From the NCBI GenBank assembly GCA_003553485.1, contig PWEJ01000088.1, forward strand, positions 1-64,000: a stretch of 64,000 nt of DNA. The letters are read 5' to 3'. Shown one piece after another: positions 28,884 to 39,739 of this stretch. A program made the translations under genes and the position numbers. Source of the DNA: Halanaerobiaceae bacterium (GTDB lineage: Bacteria > Bacillota > Halanaerobiia > Halanaerobiales > Halarsenatibacteraceae). Position 1 is the first letter of the stretch. Each line of letters starts with the position of its first letter. The notes under the pieces were generated by a model, which was not told the origin of the DNA, did no database searches, and worked only from the letters and a program-made list of their open reading frames with translations.

Positions 28884-29297
28884 TTGCAATTAACTGCAGA
28901 AATAAAAGAAAAGCTCATTAATAAAGCTAATGAAATAAGAAAAAGAGCCTATGTGCCTTATTCTGATTTCCCAGTAGGAGCAGCAGTTTTAGCCTCGTCT
29001 GGTAAAATTTATACAGGGGTTAATATAGAAAACGCTTCTTATCCTCTGACTATTTGTGCCGAAAGAGTGGCAATTTTTAAAGCTATTGCTGCTGGAGAAA
29101 AAGATATTATTGCCCTGGCTGTCAGTACAGATACCAAGAGGCCAGCTTCTCCCTGTGGGGCCTGCCGTCAGGTTATGAATGAGTTCAATCCGGATCTGGA
29201 GGTTATCATGGTCAATATATCCGGGCTGGAATTACAAAAAACTGCCAGTGAATTACTGCCAGAACATTTTACTGCCAGGGATTTAGATAAATCATGA
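28884..29297 (+). CDS. cdd: Cytidine deaminase
   Basis: 137 aa. Zinc-binding Cys58 with catalytic Glu60 in TICAERVA, and Cys91/Cys94 in SPCGACRQV. Deaminates cytidine and deoxycytidine for pyrimidine salvage. TTG start at 28884 with AAGGAGG 8 nt upstream. Its stop overlaps the era start by 4 nt (ATGA). Confidence 0.96.
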   Translation: MQLTAEIKEKLINKANEIRKRAYVPYSDFPVGAAVLASSGKIYTGVNIENASYPLTICAERVAIFKAIAAGEKDIIALAVSTDTKRPASPCGACRQVMNEFNPDLEVIMVNISGLELQKTASELLPEHFTARDLDKS

Positions 29298-30181
29298 CTT
29301 TCCATTCTGGTTTTGTGGCAGTGACTGGTCGGCCAAATGCTGGTAAATCAACCCTGGTAAATGCTCTAATTGGAGCTAAGGCCTCGATAATCTCCCACCG
29401 CCCTCAGACTACTAGACGCAGAATTAAAGCTATTCTTACCACGGAAGATTATCAGGCTGTTTTTGTTGATACTCCAGGAGTTCACAAAGCTAAAAATAAG
29501 CTCGATGAATTTATGCTTACAGAGATTTATGCCGGCATAAAAAATGTCGATCTGGTAATATTTTTAGTAGAGGCCCCCAGTGGTTATGGCAGTGGAGATA
29601 GATTTATTCTGGAAAAAATAAAGGAAAAAAATAAACCAGTTATTTTAGTTGTTAATAAAATAGATAAAGTGCCGGACTCCAGGTTGGCAGATGTTATTGA
29701 TAGTTTTGCTCGCCAGACTAACCTTTCTCCTCTGGCAGTTTCGGCAACCACTGGTCGGGGGCTTGAAAACCTAAAGGAAGAGATTTATAAGAGGTTACCC
29801 ACCGGGCCTCAGTATTATCCGGCAGATATGTACACCGACCAGCTGGAGAGGGATTTAGTTACTGAGTTAGTTAGAGAACAGCTATTTCAATTATTATATG
29901 ATGAGGTGCCCTATGGCACGGCTGTACAATTAGAAGAAATGAAAGAGCGAGAAGAGGGGTTATATTATCTCAGGGTTAATATTTTTGTAGAGCGAAAAAG
30001 CCATAAAGCAATAATAATCGGGAAAAAAGGGAAAATGCTTAAGAAAATAGGCAGTAGAGCCAGAAAAGAGATAGAAGCAATGCTGGGCTGTCAGGTATTT
30101 TTGGATCTCTGGGTTAAGGTAAGGAAGAATTGGCGTAAAGACAAGCAGTGGCTAAAAAGATTGGGTTATGAAGAAAATTAA
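29294..30181 (+). CDS. era: GTPase Era
   Basis: 295 aa. G1 GRPNAGKS (12-19), G3 DTPG, G4 NKID, and a C-terminal KH domain (IIIGKKGKMLKKIG). Era binds the 3' end of 16S rRNA and assists 30S maturation, in functional partnership with YbeY. Coupled to cdd by ATGA overlap. Confidence 0.97.
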   Translation: MTFHSGFVAVTGRPNAGKSTLVNALIGAKASIISHRPQTTRRRIKAILTTEDYQAVFVDTPGVHKAKNKLDEFMLTEIYAGIKNVDLVIFLVEAPSGYGSGDRFILEKIKEKNKPVILVVNKIDKVPDSRLADVIDSFARQTNLSPLAVSATTGRGLENLKEEIYKRLPTGPQYYPADMYTDQLERDLVTELVREQLFQLLYDEVPYGTAVQLEEMKEREEGLYYLRVNIFVERKSHKAIIIGKKGKMLKKIGSRARKEIEAMLGCQVFLDLWVKVRKNWRKDKQWLKRLGYEEN

Positions 30182-30337
30182 CAGCAAAAGCCTGGCTGAT
30201 TTAATTATAAAATATATTTCTTGATTTTTGAGGAAGGACAATAACAAAATTCCGAGAATATTAGTATTGACTTAAAATTTAAATTTGATCCTGCGAAATA
30301 AAGTTTTTAGGTAATTATAAAGGAGTTGATAGTACAG

Positions 30338-31021
30338 ATGGCTATTAAACCAAAAGATATGGCAAAAATGATTGACCATACTTTTTTAAAGCCTACGGGG
30401 AAAGTAGAGAATATCAAAAAATTATGTCAAGAGGCTAAAGAACATGAATTTGCCTCAGTATGTGTACATCCTATCTTTGTCCCCTATGCCTCTAAACAAT
30501 TAAAGGAAAGCTCAGTAAAGGTGACAACTGTTATTGGTTTTCCCCTGGGGGCCAATACCACTGAAACTAAAGCCTTTGAGACTAGAAATGCCATTAAAAA
30601 TGGTGCTCAGGAAATGGATATGGTAATGAATATCAGTGCCTTCAAATCTAAAGCCTATGATTTAGTCAGATCTGATATTAAATCAGTGGTTGATTCTACC
30701 AACACAGCCGGGGTAACCTCTGATATCATTGTGAAAGTGATTATTGAGACCTGTTATTTAGAAGATGATGAGATAGTTAAGGCCTGTGAAATTGCTAAGG
30801 ATGCTGGAGCAGATTTTGTTAAAACCTCCACTGGCTTTGGGCCTGGCAATGCAACTACAGAGGCTGTTAGTCTTATGCGTAAAACTGTAGGACGTGATGT
30901 GGGAGTTAAGGCCTCAGGCGGAATTAGAGACTTTGCTGATGCTTTAGATATGCTTGATGCAGGAGCTAATAGAATAGGGACAAGTTCGGGAGTAGCAATA
31001 GTTACCGATGAGGTTGAGTAA
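30338..31021 (+). CDS. deoC: Deoxyribose-phosphate aldolase
   Basis: 227 aa. Class I aldolase with Schiff-base Lys162 in DFVKTSTGF and the second Lys in GVKASGGI, plus IDHTFLKP at the N-terminus. Splits 2-deoxyribose 5-phosphate to glyceraldehyde-3-P and acetaldehyde. Start ATG 30338; AGGAG lies 13 nt upstream and a TTG at 30326 is possible but too close to it. Unusually inserted between era and recO; with cdd it suggests nucleoside catabolism. Confidence 0.94.
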   Translation: MAIKPKDMAKMIDHTFLKPTGKVENIKKLCQEAKEHEFASVCVHPIFVPYASKQLKESSVKVTTVIGFPLGANTTETKAFETRNAIKNGAQEMDMVMNISAFKSKAYDLVRSDIKSVVDSTNTAGVTSDIIVKVIIETCYLEDDEIVKACEIAKDAGADFVKTSTGFGPGNATTEAVSLMRKTVGRDVGVKASGGIRDFADALDMLDAGANRIGTSSGVAIVTDEVE

Positions 31022-31023
31022 CA

Positions 31024-31779
31024 ATGGAAGTTCGAAAAACTCTGGGTGTGGTCCTGGATAGTAATAATCTAGGTGAAGAAGATTCCCTCGCCACTTTTTA
31101 TACCAGAGATTATGGACTGGTGAGAATGGCAGTTCAGCAAGGCAAAAAACACACCTCTTTCCAATCTGGACTACTGCAGAGTTTTACCTGGAATAAGTTA
31201 GAGTACTATCAGGGGTCGGGATTGGCTCGTTTAAATAAACTAGCTAAAAAATATAGTTTTCAGTCTCTAAGAGAAGATTTAAAGAAAATGAGTTATGGTA
31301 GCTATGTGCTGGAATTTTATAAATTAACGGGTACCTCCCAGGGTGATATTCAGCTCTATAATCACCTCATTAAAACCCTGTTGATTTTAGAAAAGGCCAC
31401 TAAAGACCATCACTTTCGTTGTATTTATCTGATATTTCGATTTTTAGCTTTAGAATATCTGGGTTTTTCTCTGCGTTTGCAGCAGGATAATGACCCTAAA
31501 GGCAAAAATGAACCTTCTTATAGGCAGGAGAAACTACTTTTTTCCGTGGCTGAGGGAGGAGTTGCTGAAAAAAATAAAATCTCTGGGGATAATTATATGA
31601 TAGTTGCTGATAAGACGATTAACACTCTGCAGGCTATTAGAGAAAAAGGATATCAGATACTTGATCAAGAGGAGATTTCCGTTGCTATCAGAGAAGAAAT
31701 CAATAATATATTGGATGATTTTATTGATTATCATTTAGACCTTAAATTGCGTTCAGAGAGATTTTTGCATATTTTTTAG
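31024..31779 (+). CDS. recO: DNA repair protein RecO
   Basis: 251 aa. N-terminal OB-fold (VRKTLGVVLDSNNLGEEDSL, position 2 on) followed by helical domain. RecO loads RecA onto SSB-coated DNA with RecF/RecR. The region where many RecO proteins have a four-Cys zinc motif (about residues 155-190) contains no cysteine here, so the zinc site is absent. Starts 2 nt after deoC. Confidence 0.9.
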   Translation: MEVRKTLGVVLDSNNLGEEDSLATFYTRDYGLVRMAVQQGKKHTSFQSGLLQSFTWNKLEYYQGSGLARLNKLAKKYSFQSLREDLKKMSYGSYVLEFYKLTGTSQGDIQLYNHLIKTLLILEKATKDHHFRCIYLIFRFLALEYLGFSLRLQQDNDPKGKNEPSYRQEKLLFSVAEGGVAEKNKISGDNYMIVADKTINTLQAIREKGYQILDQEEISVAIREEINNILDDFIDYHLDLKLRSERFLHIF

Positions 31780-31780
31780 G

Positions 31781-31812
31781 ACCTCGTTCCCGAGGGAGTG
31801 AGGTTTTTTATT
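31781..31812 (+). terminator. Terminator after recO
   Basis: Stem of 10 pairs (two G-T) from ACCTC...GAGGT at 31781-31804 with a CGAG loop, followed by a T-run. Confidence 0.88.
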
Positions 31813-31874
31813 TTATCTTTGCTGCTTATGGCAAAAGGCAATTAAAGTAAATTAAAATTTGAGGAGTGGAAAGC

Positions 31875-32744
31875 ATGAATTTTCAGGAGATTATTCATAG
31901 CCTGGAGAAATTTTGGAGTGACAATAATTGTGTCATTGAACAACCCTATGATGTTGAAGTTGGGGCCGGAACCATGTGTCCAGCTACCTTTTTAAAGGCT
32001 TTAGGCAAAAGCCCCTGGCGGTCTGGCTATGTACAACCCTCTCGGAGGCCCCAGGATGGTCGTTATGGAGAGAATCCCAATAGAGTTCAACGCCACTTTC
32101 AATATCAGGTAATATTGAAACCCTCTCCAGAAAATGTCCAGGAGCTTTATCTGGCCAGTTTAGAAGAGTTAGGTATCATACCTCAAAAACATGATATTCG
32201 TTTTGTAGAAGATAACTGGGAAGCCCCGACTTTAGGGGCCTGGGGTCTGGGCTGGGAAGTCTGGCTTGATGGTATGGAAATTACCCAGTTCACCTATTTT
32301 CAACAGGTAGGGGGTTTTGATACTGATCCAGTAACAGTTGAACTCACCTATGGTTTAGAAAGAATAGCCATGTATTTACAGGAAGTAGAGAATGTCTATG
32401 ATCTCTGCTGGGTAGCTGACGTAACCTATGGTGATGTTTACCATGCTAATGAGTTCCAGCAATCAAAATACAATTTTGAATTAGCTGATACTGAGAGATT
32501 GCAGCAAATGTTTGCCCTTTGTGAAAGTGAAGCTAAGCTCTGTAATGATAATGATCTGCCGTTACCAGCCTATGATAATACCTTAAAATGCTCTCATATT
32601 TTCAATATCTTAGATGCCCGAGGGGCAATTAGTGTTAGCGAAAGAACTAGATATATTAAAAGAGTTCGAGATTTAGCCCAGGATTGTGCTGCTGGTTATC
32701 TCAAAATGGTTAATAGCAGGAAGGATGATAGTGATGACAGCTGA
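31875..32744 (+). CDS. glyQ: Glycyl-tRNA synthetase alpha subunit
   Basis: 289 aa, class II catalytic subunit; the N-terminus [13 protein letters not shown] and motif [12 protein letters not shown] are characteristic. Forms an alpha2-beta2 enzyme with GlyS. Start ATG 31875, 8 nt after GAGGAG; a GTG at 31866 lies within the Shine-Dalgarno. No T-box leader is seen in the 95 nt ahead of it, although glyQS in many Firmicutes is T-box controlled. Overlaps glyS by 11 nt. Confidence 0.97.
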   Translation: MNFQEIIHSLEKFWSDNNCVIEQPYDVEVGAGTMCPATFLKALGKSPWRSGYVQPSRRPQDGRYGENPNRVQRHFQYQVILKPSPENVQELYLASLEELGIIPQKHDIRFVEDNWEAPTLGAWGLGWEVWLDGMEITQFTYFQQVGGFDTDPVTVELTYGLERIAMYLQEVENVYDLCWVADVTYGDVYHANEFQQSKYNFELADTERLQQMFALCESEAKLCNDNDLPLPAYDNTLKCSHIFNILDARGAISVSERTRYIKRVRDLAQDCAAGYLKMVNSRKDDSDDS

Positions 32745-34788
32745 TTTAATTTTAGAAATTGGTACCGAAGAAATACCAGCCGGTATGATACCTTCTTTGT
32801 TGAGAGATCTTACTTCACTGGCAGAAGAAAAATTTACTGAAGCCAGAATAGATTTTGCTGATTTTAATTCCTACTCCACGCCCCGGAGGCTGGTTTTACA
32901 GGGTAAGGATATTGCGGAAAAACAGGCTGATAAAGAGGAGAGTATCCGTGGTCCTGCCACTGATATTGCCTTTGACGAAGAAGGCAATCCTACTAAGGCC
33001 GGTACAGGTTTTGCCCGGGGGCAGGGGGTTGATTTAGAGGAGATAACAATCCGTGATGGATATCTCTTTTTTGAAAAGACAATTACTGGGCAACCCACTG
33101 AAGAGGTATTAGAAAACCTTCTACCAGAGATTATAAATGATTTGCCTCAGCCTCAAAAGATGCGCTGGGGGGATAAGGATTATCGTTTTGTTCGACCTAT
33201 CCGATGGATATGTGCTCTTTTGGACGAGAAAGCAGTGGAATTTGAATTGGCTGGTCTTTCCAGTGGCCGTACAACCAGAGGCCACAGGTTTTTAGGAGAA
33301 GAAGCTGTAGAAATCAAGCAAGCAGAGGATTATTTTACCACCTTAAAAAAGGAAAAGGTTATTGTTAAAAATGAAGAAAGACAGAAGATGATTCTGGAAC
33401 AAATAGATGAAATTTTGGCCCCTAATCAGGAGACTGAAGCTTCTGAAGAATTGCTAACTGAAGTTGTGAACCTGGTAGAATATCCCACAGCTTTTTTAGG
33501 TGAATTTGCTGAAGAATTTCTGGATTTACCGGCTGAGGTACTCACTACCTCCATGATCAAGCATCAACGCTATTTTCCCGTTGTTGAAAATAATGAGTTA
33601 ACTAATAAATTTATAGGAGTCAGAAATGGCACTGCAGAACATTTAGCTGAGGTCATTAAAGGTAATGAGAAAGTTATTAGAGCTAGACTTGCCGATGCAG
33701 TTTTCTTTTATCAGGAGGATCAGCAGCGGAGTTTATCTGATTTTAATGATAAGCTGAAAAATATTGTCTATCAGCAGGAACTGGGAACTTTAGCTGATAA
33801 AGTTAAGCGTTTACAAAGTTTAGCCGAAAAAATAGGCAGTTTAATAGCTGATCAAGAGATCCAGCAGCAGGCAGAAAGAGCTGCTGAACTGGCAAAATTT
33901 GATTTGGCTACGGAGATGGTTAGAGAATTTGCCTCTTTGCAGGGAGTTATGGGGGCAGAATATGCTAGACTGGCCGGGGAAGATGAAGCTGTGGCTCAGG
34001 CCATAGCTGAACAGTATCTACCAGCAGGCTCCGAGGATGCTCTACCTGAGAGTAAGGCCGGCATAATTTTAAGTCTGGTAGATAAAATCGATGATATAAT
34101 TAGTAATTTTCTAGTAGGCAATATTCCTAGCGGCTCTCAAGACCCCTTTGCCTTAAGAAGGAAGGCCACTGCAATAATCAGATTGATTATTGAAAAAGGT
34201 CTAAACTTAAATCTAAAGCAACTTATTAAATTGGGGCAGGAAGAAATAGAGGCTGAGGGTGAGGTGCTGGAAAAAGTATTGGAATTTATGAAACAGCGCT
34301 TGAGAAACTACCTGGCTGATAAGGGTATTCGCTATGATGTAGTTAATGCTGTTTTAAGTGTCAAAGGTCATCTTTTAGTGGATGTTTATGAGCGCTGCCA
34401 GGCAGTTATGAAATTAAGAGAAAAAGATCATGAGGACTTTTTAGCCCTGATGTATGGACTGCAGAGGTGTCAAAATCTTGCCCTGCAAGGGAAATCGGCT
34501 GAAAATATTCAAGGGGATATTTTTGCTGCCGAAGAAGAACAGGAGCTCTGGAATAACTACCAAGAGGTTATTGATGAAGTAAATAATTATTATCAATCCA
34601 ATGATTATTTTTCTGCCCTTTTAAGCATAGCGGACTTAAAAGATTCCATCGATACTTTTTTAGATAATGTTGTCGTTATGGTGGATGACCCGGCTCTTAG
34701 GCAAAATCGCCTTGCTCTATTAGAGCAAATAGCTAAGTTAATAGAGCCCGTTATGGACATAAACAAAATTGCTTTAGATGAGGATTAG
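32734..34788 (+). CDS. glyS: Glycyl-tRNA synthetase beta subunit
   Basis: 684 aa. Begins with the family signature [14 protein letters not shown], contains the central HD-like region and ends with a DALR-type anticodon-binding domain ([16 protein letters not shown]). Binds tRNA-Gly for the alpha subunit. Start taken at ATG 32734, inside the glyQ end, because the conserved N-terminus starts there; longer in-frame extensions would lie in glyQ. Confidence 0.97.
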   Translation: MTADLILEIGTEEIPAGMIPSLLRDLTSLAEEKFTEARIDFADFNSYSTPRRLVLQGKDIAEKQADKEESIRGPATDIAFDEEGNPTKAGTGFARGQGVDLEEITIRDGYLFFEKTITGQPTEEVLENLLPEIINDLPQPQKMRWGDKDYRFVRPIRWICALLDEKAVEFELAGLSSGRTTRGHRFLGEEAVEIKQAEDYFTTLKKEKVIVKNEERQKMILEQIDEILAPNQETEASEELLTEVVNLVEYPTAFLGEFAEEFLDLPAEVLTTSMIKHQRYFPVVENNELTNKFIGVRNGTAEHLAEVIKGNEKVIRARLADAVFFYQEDQQRSLSDFNDKLKNIVYQQELGTLADKVKRLQSLAEKIGSLIADQEIQQQAERAAELAKFDLATEMVREFASLQGVMGAEYARLAGEDEAVAQAIAEQYLPAGSEDALPESKAGIILSLVDKIDDIISNFLVGNIPSGSQDPFALRRKATAIIRLIIEKGLNLNLKQLIKLGQEEIEAEGEVLEKVLEFMKQRLRNYLADKGIRYDVVNAVLSVKGHLLVDVYERCQAVMKLREKDHEDFLALMYGLQRCQNLALQGKSAENIQGDIFAAEEEQELWNNYQEVIDEVNNYYQSNDYFSALLSIADLKDSIDTFLDNVVVMVDDPALRQNRLALLEQIAKLIEPVMDINKIALDED

Positions 34789-34799
34789 GAGGACTAATA

Positions 34800-35597
34800 A
34801 TGACTGATGAAATCCAGGTTTATGTGGTTTCAGACTCACTGGGAGATACGGCCAATTCTGTTGTGGAAGCTGCCACCAGTCAGTTTAAAAATGAAAACAT
34901 CAGGGTAAGCAAATTTTCCCATGTGAAGTCTATCAGACAACTAAAAAATATAATTTTACAGGCCACAGAGAATAATGCTTTAATCGTTTATACCCTGGTT
35001 AATCCTGAATTAAGGAAAGAGTTTTTTAATTTAGGTCAAGAGCGGAACATTCCAATAATCGATATTATGGGTCCAGTGATGGAAAAAATGGAGGAATTAT
35101 TAGATTCAAAACCGCAATTACAGCCTGGGCTCCGTCATCAATTAGACCAAAAATATTTCAAGCGGGTAGAGGCCATGGAATTTACAGTGAAATATGATGA
35201 TAGAAATGATGAGAAGGGGATTAGGGAGGCTGATGTTGTGCTGATTGGGGTTTCTCGTACTTCTAAAACCCCTCTCTGCATCTATCTTTCTTATCGAGGT
35301 TATAAGGCAGCTAACGTTCCCTTAGTACCAGAGGTGGATGTTCCTGATCTTCTTTATGAAAATCCCGATGAGAAAATCTTTGGTCTAACTATAGACCCCT
35401 TATTGCTAAATGAAATACGTCAGGAAAGATTAAAATCTCTGGGTTTGAGTCCAGATTCTCAGTATGCCTCGATAAAAAGGATTAATGAAGAGCTTGAGTA
35501 TGCAGAAAAACTAATGAGAAAAGTCGGTTGCCCGGTGATTAATGTCACCAACAAGTCAATTGAGGAATCAGCTGAGGAGTTGATGGAATACCTTTAA
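34800..35597 (+). CDS. PEP synthase / PPDK regulatory protein (PPSR, DUF299)
   Basis: 265 aa. Contains the DUF299 motifs YVVSDSLGDTA at the N-terminus and the P-loop GVSRTSKTPL (150-159). These bifunctional kinase/pyrophosphorylases phosphorylate (with ADP) and dephosphorylate (with Pi) a Thr two residues before the catalytic His of PPDK or PEP synthase. The likely target is PpsA at 20326, which has Thr407 before His409. Follows glyS by 11 nt, the usual glyQS-yqfL order. RBS AGGAGG. Confidence 0.93.
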   Translation: MTDEIQVYVVSDSLGDTANSVVEAATSQFKNENIRVSKFSHVKSIRQLKNIILQATENNALIVYTLVNPELRKEFFNLGQERNIPIIDIMGPVMEKMEELLDSKPQLQPGLRHQLDQKYFKRVEAMEFTVKYDDRNDEKGIREADVVLIGVSRTSKTPLCIYLSYRGYKAANVPLVPEVDVPDLLYENPDEKIFGLTIDPLLLNEIRQERLKSLGLSPDSQYASIKRINEELEYAEKLMRKVGCPVINVTNKSIEESAEELMEYL

Positions 35598-35628
35598 ACT
35601 CCAATCAGGCAGCATGAGGGGGTTGAAA

Positions 35629-36660
35629 ATGAAAAATAAATTTTGTGGCTCTCAAGAATTAGAGGCAAGAGAAGAAGAGTTTTTAAGCTCGGTTGCAAGT
35701 TTAAGCAAGAATAGTAAAGGCCGTCAATACCAGGAGCAGAGCTGTGATATTAGAACAATATTTCAACATGATAGAGATAGAATCATCCATAGCAAAGCCT
35801 TTCGACGTTTAAAGCATAAAACCCAGGTCTTTATTGCTCCTGCCGGTGATCATTATCGGACTAGACTTACTCATACCCTGGAGGTATCGCAAATATCCCG
35901 TACTATAGCCCGGGCTCTAAAGCTCAATGAAGACTTAACAGAAGCGATTGCTTTAGGCCACGATTTAGGTCATACTCCCTTTGGTCATGCAGGAGAAGAG
36001 GTACTCAATGACTTGGCAGCCAGAGGTTTTAAGCATAATGAACAGAGCTTGAGGGTGGTTGATTTTTTAGAAGGAAGCTCTTCGGAAAGACCGGGCTTAA
36101 ATTTAAGCTTTGAAGTCCGAGATGGGATCAGAAATCACACTGGAAAGAAAAAGCCTCAAACTTTAGAAGGTCAGATTGTTAAATTAGCTGACCGGGTGGC
36201 TTATATCAACCATGATATTGATGACTCTTTAAGAGCCGGGATACTTACCCAGGAGGATCTACCTCAAAGTTGCCTGGAACATCTGGGTTATACATCCTCA
36301 CAGAGAATCGATACTATGGTCAGGGATATTATTAATTTTAGCTCAGGAAAAAAGGAGATAGCAATGAGTTCTAAAACCAGCCAGGTAACTAATCGCCTTC
36401 GTGATTTTTTGTTTGCTAATGTATACCTTGATTCCCTGGCCAAAAAAGAAGAAGAAAAAGCTCAAAGATTGATAGCTAAACTTTTTTCATATTATATAGA
36501 AAATCCCGCGGAAATGCCGCTGGAGTTCAAAGAAAGAGCAGTTAGTGAAGATAGAGAACAGGCAGTAATTGATTATATTGCCGGCATGACTGACCGTTAT
36601 GCCATATCTCAGGGGCAGAAATTATTGCTACCCACCCCCTGGTTTTACCACGATATTTGA
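35629..36660 (+). CDS. dgt: dGTPase-like HD-domain dNTP triphosphohydrolase
   Basis: 343 aa. HD-domain residues are evident in RLTHTLEVSQIS and ALGHDLGHTPFGHAGE; RDRIIHSKAFRRLKHKTQV is the family N-terminal motif. Hydrolyses dNTPs to deoxynucleoside and triphosphate. Start ATG 35629 with AGGGGG 6 nt upstream rather than an earlier ATG at 35614 that overlaps it. Sits before dnaG-rpoD, as in many Clostridia. C-terminal domain is short compared with E. coli Dgt (505 aa), normal for the dGTPase-like Firmicute branch. Confidence 0.93.
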   Translation: MKNKFCGSQELEAREEEFLSSVASLSKNSKGRQYQEQSCDIRTIFQHDRDRIIHSKAFRRLKHKTQVFIAPAGDHYRTRLTHTLEVSQISRTIARALKLNEDLTEAIALGHDLGHTPFGHAGEEVLNDLAARGFKHNEQSLRVVDFLEGSSSERPGLNLSFEVRDGIRNHTGKKKPQTLEGQIVKLADRVAYINHDIDDSLRAGILTQEDLPQSCLEHLGYTSSQRIDTMVRDIINFSSGKKEIAMSSKTSQVTNRLRDFLFANVYLDSLAKKEEEKAQRLIAKLFSYYIENPAEMPLEFKERAVSEDREQAVIDYIAGMTDRYAISQGQKLLLPTPWFYHDI

Positions 36661-36666
36661 TTTTTA

Positions 36667-36698
36667 TCCTGCCCAGCCTGGCAGGAGTTTATTTTTTT
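36667..36698 (+). terminator. Terminator after the dNTPase gene
   Basis: A 7-bp stem TCCTGCC/GGCAGGA (36667-36673, 36680-36686), 6-nt loop, followed by a T-rich tract. The remaining 95 nt to dnaG are AT-rich with no clear promoter of good spacing. Confidence 0.85.
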
Positions 36699-36792
36699 AT
36701 CACGAAATTATATAGTAATAAATAGATGATAACATTAAACAAAAAATAATCAACAAATAAACGTAAAAAATAATTTTTGGGGTTTGATTTAT

Positions 36793-38574
36793 ATGGCAAC
36801 CTTTTCTCGAGAATTTATCAATCGTCTTAAACAACAGATAGATATTGTTGATATAATTAAAAATTATGTGGATTTAAAAAAATCCGGTAAGAATTATATG
36901 GGTCTCTGTCCTTTTCATCAGGAGAAAACCCCTTCCTTTAGTGTCAATCCTGAGAAACAGTTTTATCATTGCTTTGGCTGTGGAGCTGGTGGTGATGTAA
37001 TAAATTTTCTCATGGAAATAGATAGCCTTTCTTTTCAGGAGGCTGTAAAACATTTAGCTTCCAGCGGGGGAATAGAGCTTCCTGACGGCAGTAAAGTCGA
37101 TAAGTCTGCCTTAAAAGTACGGGAAGGCATTTTTGCTGCCAATGAATTAGCTGCTAAATTTTATAATTATCTTTTAAAAAATAATGACTGTGCTGCAGAA
37201 GCTCGAGAATATCTAAAAACTAGAGGATACCACGAAGAAGATTATGACAATTTTAAACTGGGTTATTCCCCTGATTCCTGGAAGTCATTATATAAATTTT
37301 TGAGCAATAGAGGTTTTAGTCAGAAGATACTGTTAAAATCTGGTTTGATCGGCAGGAGTCAAAAGGGTAACCTTTATGATAAATTTCGCAATAGAATAAT
37401 CTTTCCTATATATAATCATCGTGGGGAAATAATAGGTTTTGGCGGCCGGGCTTTGTCAGCCGAGGATGAACCCAAGTATCTAAATTCTCCTGAAACCAAG
37501 ATATTTTCCAAGAAAAAGATTCTCTATGGTATTAACTGGGCAAAAAATAGCCTACGACAGAGCCAGGAAGCTATAATTATGGAAGGTTATACAGATGTTT
37601 TAACAGCCAGAAAGAAGGGCATAAAAAATGTGGTAGCTTCGCTGGGGACTGCCTTAACTGCGGAGCAGGTCAGGCTTTTAAATCGTTATACAGATAAGGT
37701 TTATATAGCCTATGATGCTGATGCTGCTGGTAATATGGCTACTCTGCGCGGTTTAGAAATCTGCCGTAAATCGGGTTTAAAAGTAGCTGTAATCGAATTG
37801 CCAGCTGATACTGATCCTGATGAAATAATCAGCCAAGAAGGGGCAGCTAAGTTTCAGCATTATCAAAACCAGGCTAAAGATCTCATATCCTATAGATTGG
37901 ATTTAATTTTAGCTGAGCATTCTCTCCAATCACCAGCAGCTAGACTGGAGGCTGCCAGGGAGGGAGTAAAATTTTTAGCTACCCTTGATGACTCTTTAGT
38001 TCAGGAAACATATCTGCAGGTATTGGCTGAAAAAACATCTATTTCAGCTGAAAAATTGCAGGAAGAAATACAGAAACAGAGAAGTATAAAAACAACAACT
38101 GAAAATAAGAACTTTAATCGGCAAATAAAGAAGAGCAAACAAAAATCCCCTAAGGCCTTGCAGCTTGATTGGAAATTGTTGGCTGGACTTATTTATAACG
38201 AAGGTATGCGCCAGAAATTAATGTCGGCTTTAAAGCCAGAGTTTTTTCACTCTGAAACTATTGAATTAGCCAGGGTGCTCTGGAGTGACCCATCAGCTCC
38301 CACCAGTGAAATATTAGCTGAGGTTGATGATGATTGTCAGGAAAAAGTTTCTCGCGAGATTTTTGCCTGGGAAAAAAAATATACTCAGGAAGAACTAGTG
38401 GAACTTACTCGCCGAATAAAGCAACGGAGTATTGCCGAAGAGATCACTCATCTAATTAATTTATTAAAATCTTTACCCAGGGAAGAAAAAGAGGTTAACC
38501 TAAAGGCCAATGATATTCTGCTCTATTATAAAAAACTACTTGGAGAGGAAAGGAGGAGCAGAAATGAAGGATAA
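36793..38574 (+). CDS. dnaG: DNA primase
   Basis: 593 aa. N-terminal zinc-ribbon Cys39/His42/Cys60/Cys63 ([16 protein letters not shown]), the RNA-polymerase TOPRIM core with EGYTDV and YDADAAG, and a C-terminal helicase-binding domain. Synthesises replication primers. Start ATG 36793 after GGGG; a TTG at 36784 is less likely. Overlaps rpoD by 11 nt. Confidence 0.97.
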   Translation: MATFSREFINRLKQQIDIVDIIKNYVDLKKSGKNYMGLCPFHQEKTPSFSVNPEKQFYHCFGCGAGGDVINFLMEIDSLSFQEAVKHLASSGGIELPDGSKVDKSALKVREGIFAANELAAKFYNYLLKNNDCAAEAREYLKTRGYHEEDYDNFKLGYSPDSWKSLYKFLSNRGFSQKILLKSGLIGRSQKGNLYDKFRNRIIFPIYNHRGEIIGFGGRALSAEDEPKYLNSPETKIFSKKKILYGINWAKNSLRQSQEAIIMEGYTDVLTARKKGIKNVVASLGTALTAEQVRLLNRYTDKVYIAYDADAAGNMATLRGLEICRKSGLKVAVIELPADTDPDEIISQEGAAKFQHYQNQAKDLISYRLDLILAEHSLQSPAARLEAAREGVKFLATLDDSLVQETYLQVLAEKTSISAEKLQEEIQKQRSIKTTTENKNFNRQIKKSKQKSPKALQLDWKLLAGLIYNEGMRQKLMSALKPEFFHSETIELARVLWSDPSAPTSEILAEVDDDCQEKVSREIFAWEKKYTQEELVELTRRIKQRSIAEEITHLINLLKSLPREEKEVNLKANDILLYYKKLLGEERRSRNEG

Positions 38575-39649
38575 AGAGCTTAAATTATCAAGTCAATCTG
38601 AAGTTCAGGAATTGTTAGAGAAGGGTAAGGACAAAGGAAAACTGACCTACCAGGATATTATGGATTCACTAGAGGAAGTGGAATTAAGTTCTGAAGAAAT
38701 AGAGGAGATTTATGAAGTTATTGAGGAATTGAATATAGATATTGTAACCGAGGATATAGATGAGGAAGCTGAGGAGAAAGTAAAGGAGAAGAAATTAAAC
38801 CTGGAACCCTCTAAGGGGCTAGGAATAGAGGATCCGGTGAGGATGTATTTAAAAGAGATAGGCAAAGTAGACCTTCTAACAGCAGAAGAAGAGGTTGAGC
38901 TTGCTAAAAGAATGGAGGCTGGTGACGAAGCAGCTCGCCAGCAATTAGTGGAGGCCAATCTTAGACTGGTAGTAAGTATAGCTAAAAAGTATGTAGGTAG
39001 AGGCATGTTGTTCTTAGACCTAATCCAAGAGGGCAATATGGGCCTGATGAAGGCAGTGGAAAAATTTGATTACCGTAAGGGTTATAAATTTAGCACCTAT
39101 GCAACCTGGTGGATTCGCCAGGCTATTACCAGAGCTATTGCTGATCAGGCTAGAACTATTAGAATACCAGTTCATATGGTGGAGACCATAAACAAATTGA
39201 TAAGGGTTTCAAGGCAATTGCTGCAGGAAAAGGGGAGAGAGCCTACTCCAGAGGAGATTGGAGAAGAGATGGATATAACTGCAGCCAAAGTAAGAGAGAT
39301 AATGAAAATATCTCAGGAGCCCGTATCATTAGAAACTCCAATTGGAGAAGAAGAGGACAGTCATTTAGGGGATTTTATAGAAGACGAGGATGCTCCTGCT
39401 CCTGCTTCAGCAGCTTCTTTTATGTTGTTAAAGGAACAGTTGGATAAGGTATTAGACTCCCTTACAGAGAGAGAAAAAAGAGTTCTGGAACTGCGTTTTG
39501 GTATTGAGGATGGGAGGTCAAGAACTTTAGAAGAGGTTGGACGTGAATTTGGCGTGACGAGAGAAAGAATAAGACAGATTGAAGCTAAAGCCCTGCGCAA
39601 ACTCCGTCATCCAACCAGGAGTAGAAAATTAAAAGATTATTTAGACTAA
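38564..39649 (+). CDS. rpoD: Primary RNA polymerase sigma factor (sigma-70/SigA)
   Basis: 361 aa. Region 1.1 is short and acidic; region 1.2 [11 protein letters not shown]; region 2 ([25 protein letters not shown] and [10 protein letters not shown]), region 3, and region 4 with the helix-turn-helix ([12 protein letters not shown]). Start ATG 38564 preceded by AAAGGAGG; the dnaG stop lies inside the beginning. Recognises the TTGACA/TATAAT promoters seen throughout this window. Confidence 0.98.
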   Translation: MKDKELKLSSQSEVQELLEKGKDKGKLTYQDIMDSLEEVELSSEEIEEIYEVIEELNIDIVTEDIDEEAEEKVKEKKLNLEPSKGLGIEDPVRMYLKEIGKVDLLTAEEEVELAKRMEAGDEAARQQLVEANLRLVVSIAKKYVGRGMLFLDLIQEGNMGLMKAVEKFDYRKGYKFSTYATWWIRQAITRAIADQARTIRIPVHMVETINKLIRVSRQLLQEKGREPTPEEIGEEMDITAAKVREIMKISQEPVSLETPIGEEEDSHLGDFIEDEDAPAPASAASFMLLKEQLDKVLDSLTEREKRVLELRFGIEDGRSRTLEEVGREFGVTRERIRQIEAKALRKLRHPTRSRKLKDYLD

Positions 39650-39739
39650 ATTATCAGGCGATAAAGGGAGATAAAACAAGTAAGATAAAGTATTAAGTTG
39701 CTAATCTAATCTCATGCCTATTTAAATTATCCAGGCATA

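Noticed and set aside
39714-39738. Hairpin ATGCCT/AGGCAT after rpoD as a terminator
   Set aside because: The stem is 6 bp with a long loop, lacks a T-run and touches the -35 box of the tRNA promoter, so it is not a convincing rpoD terminator.
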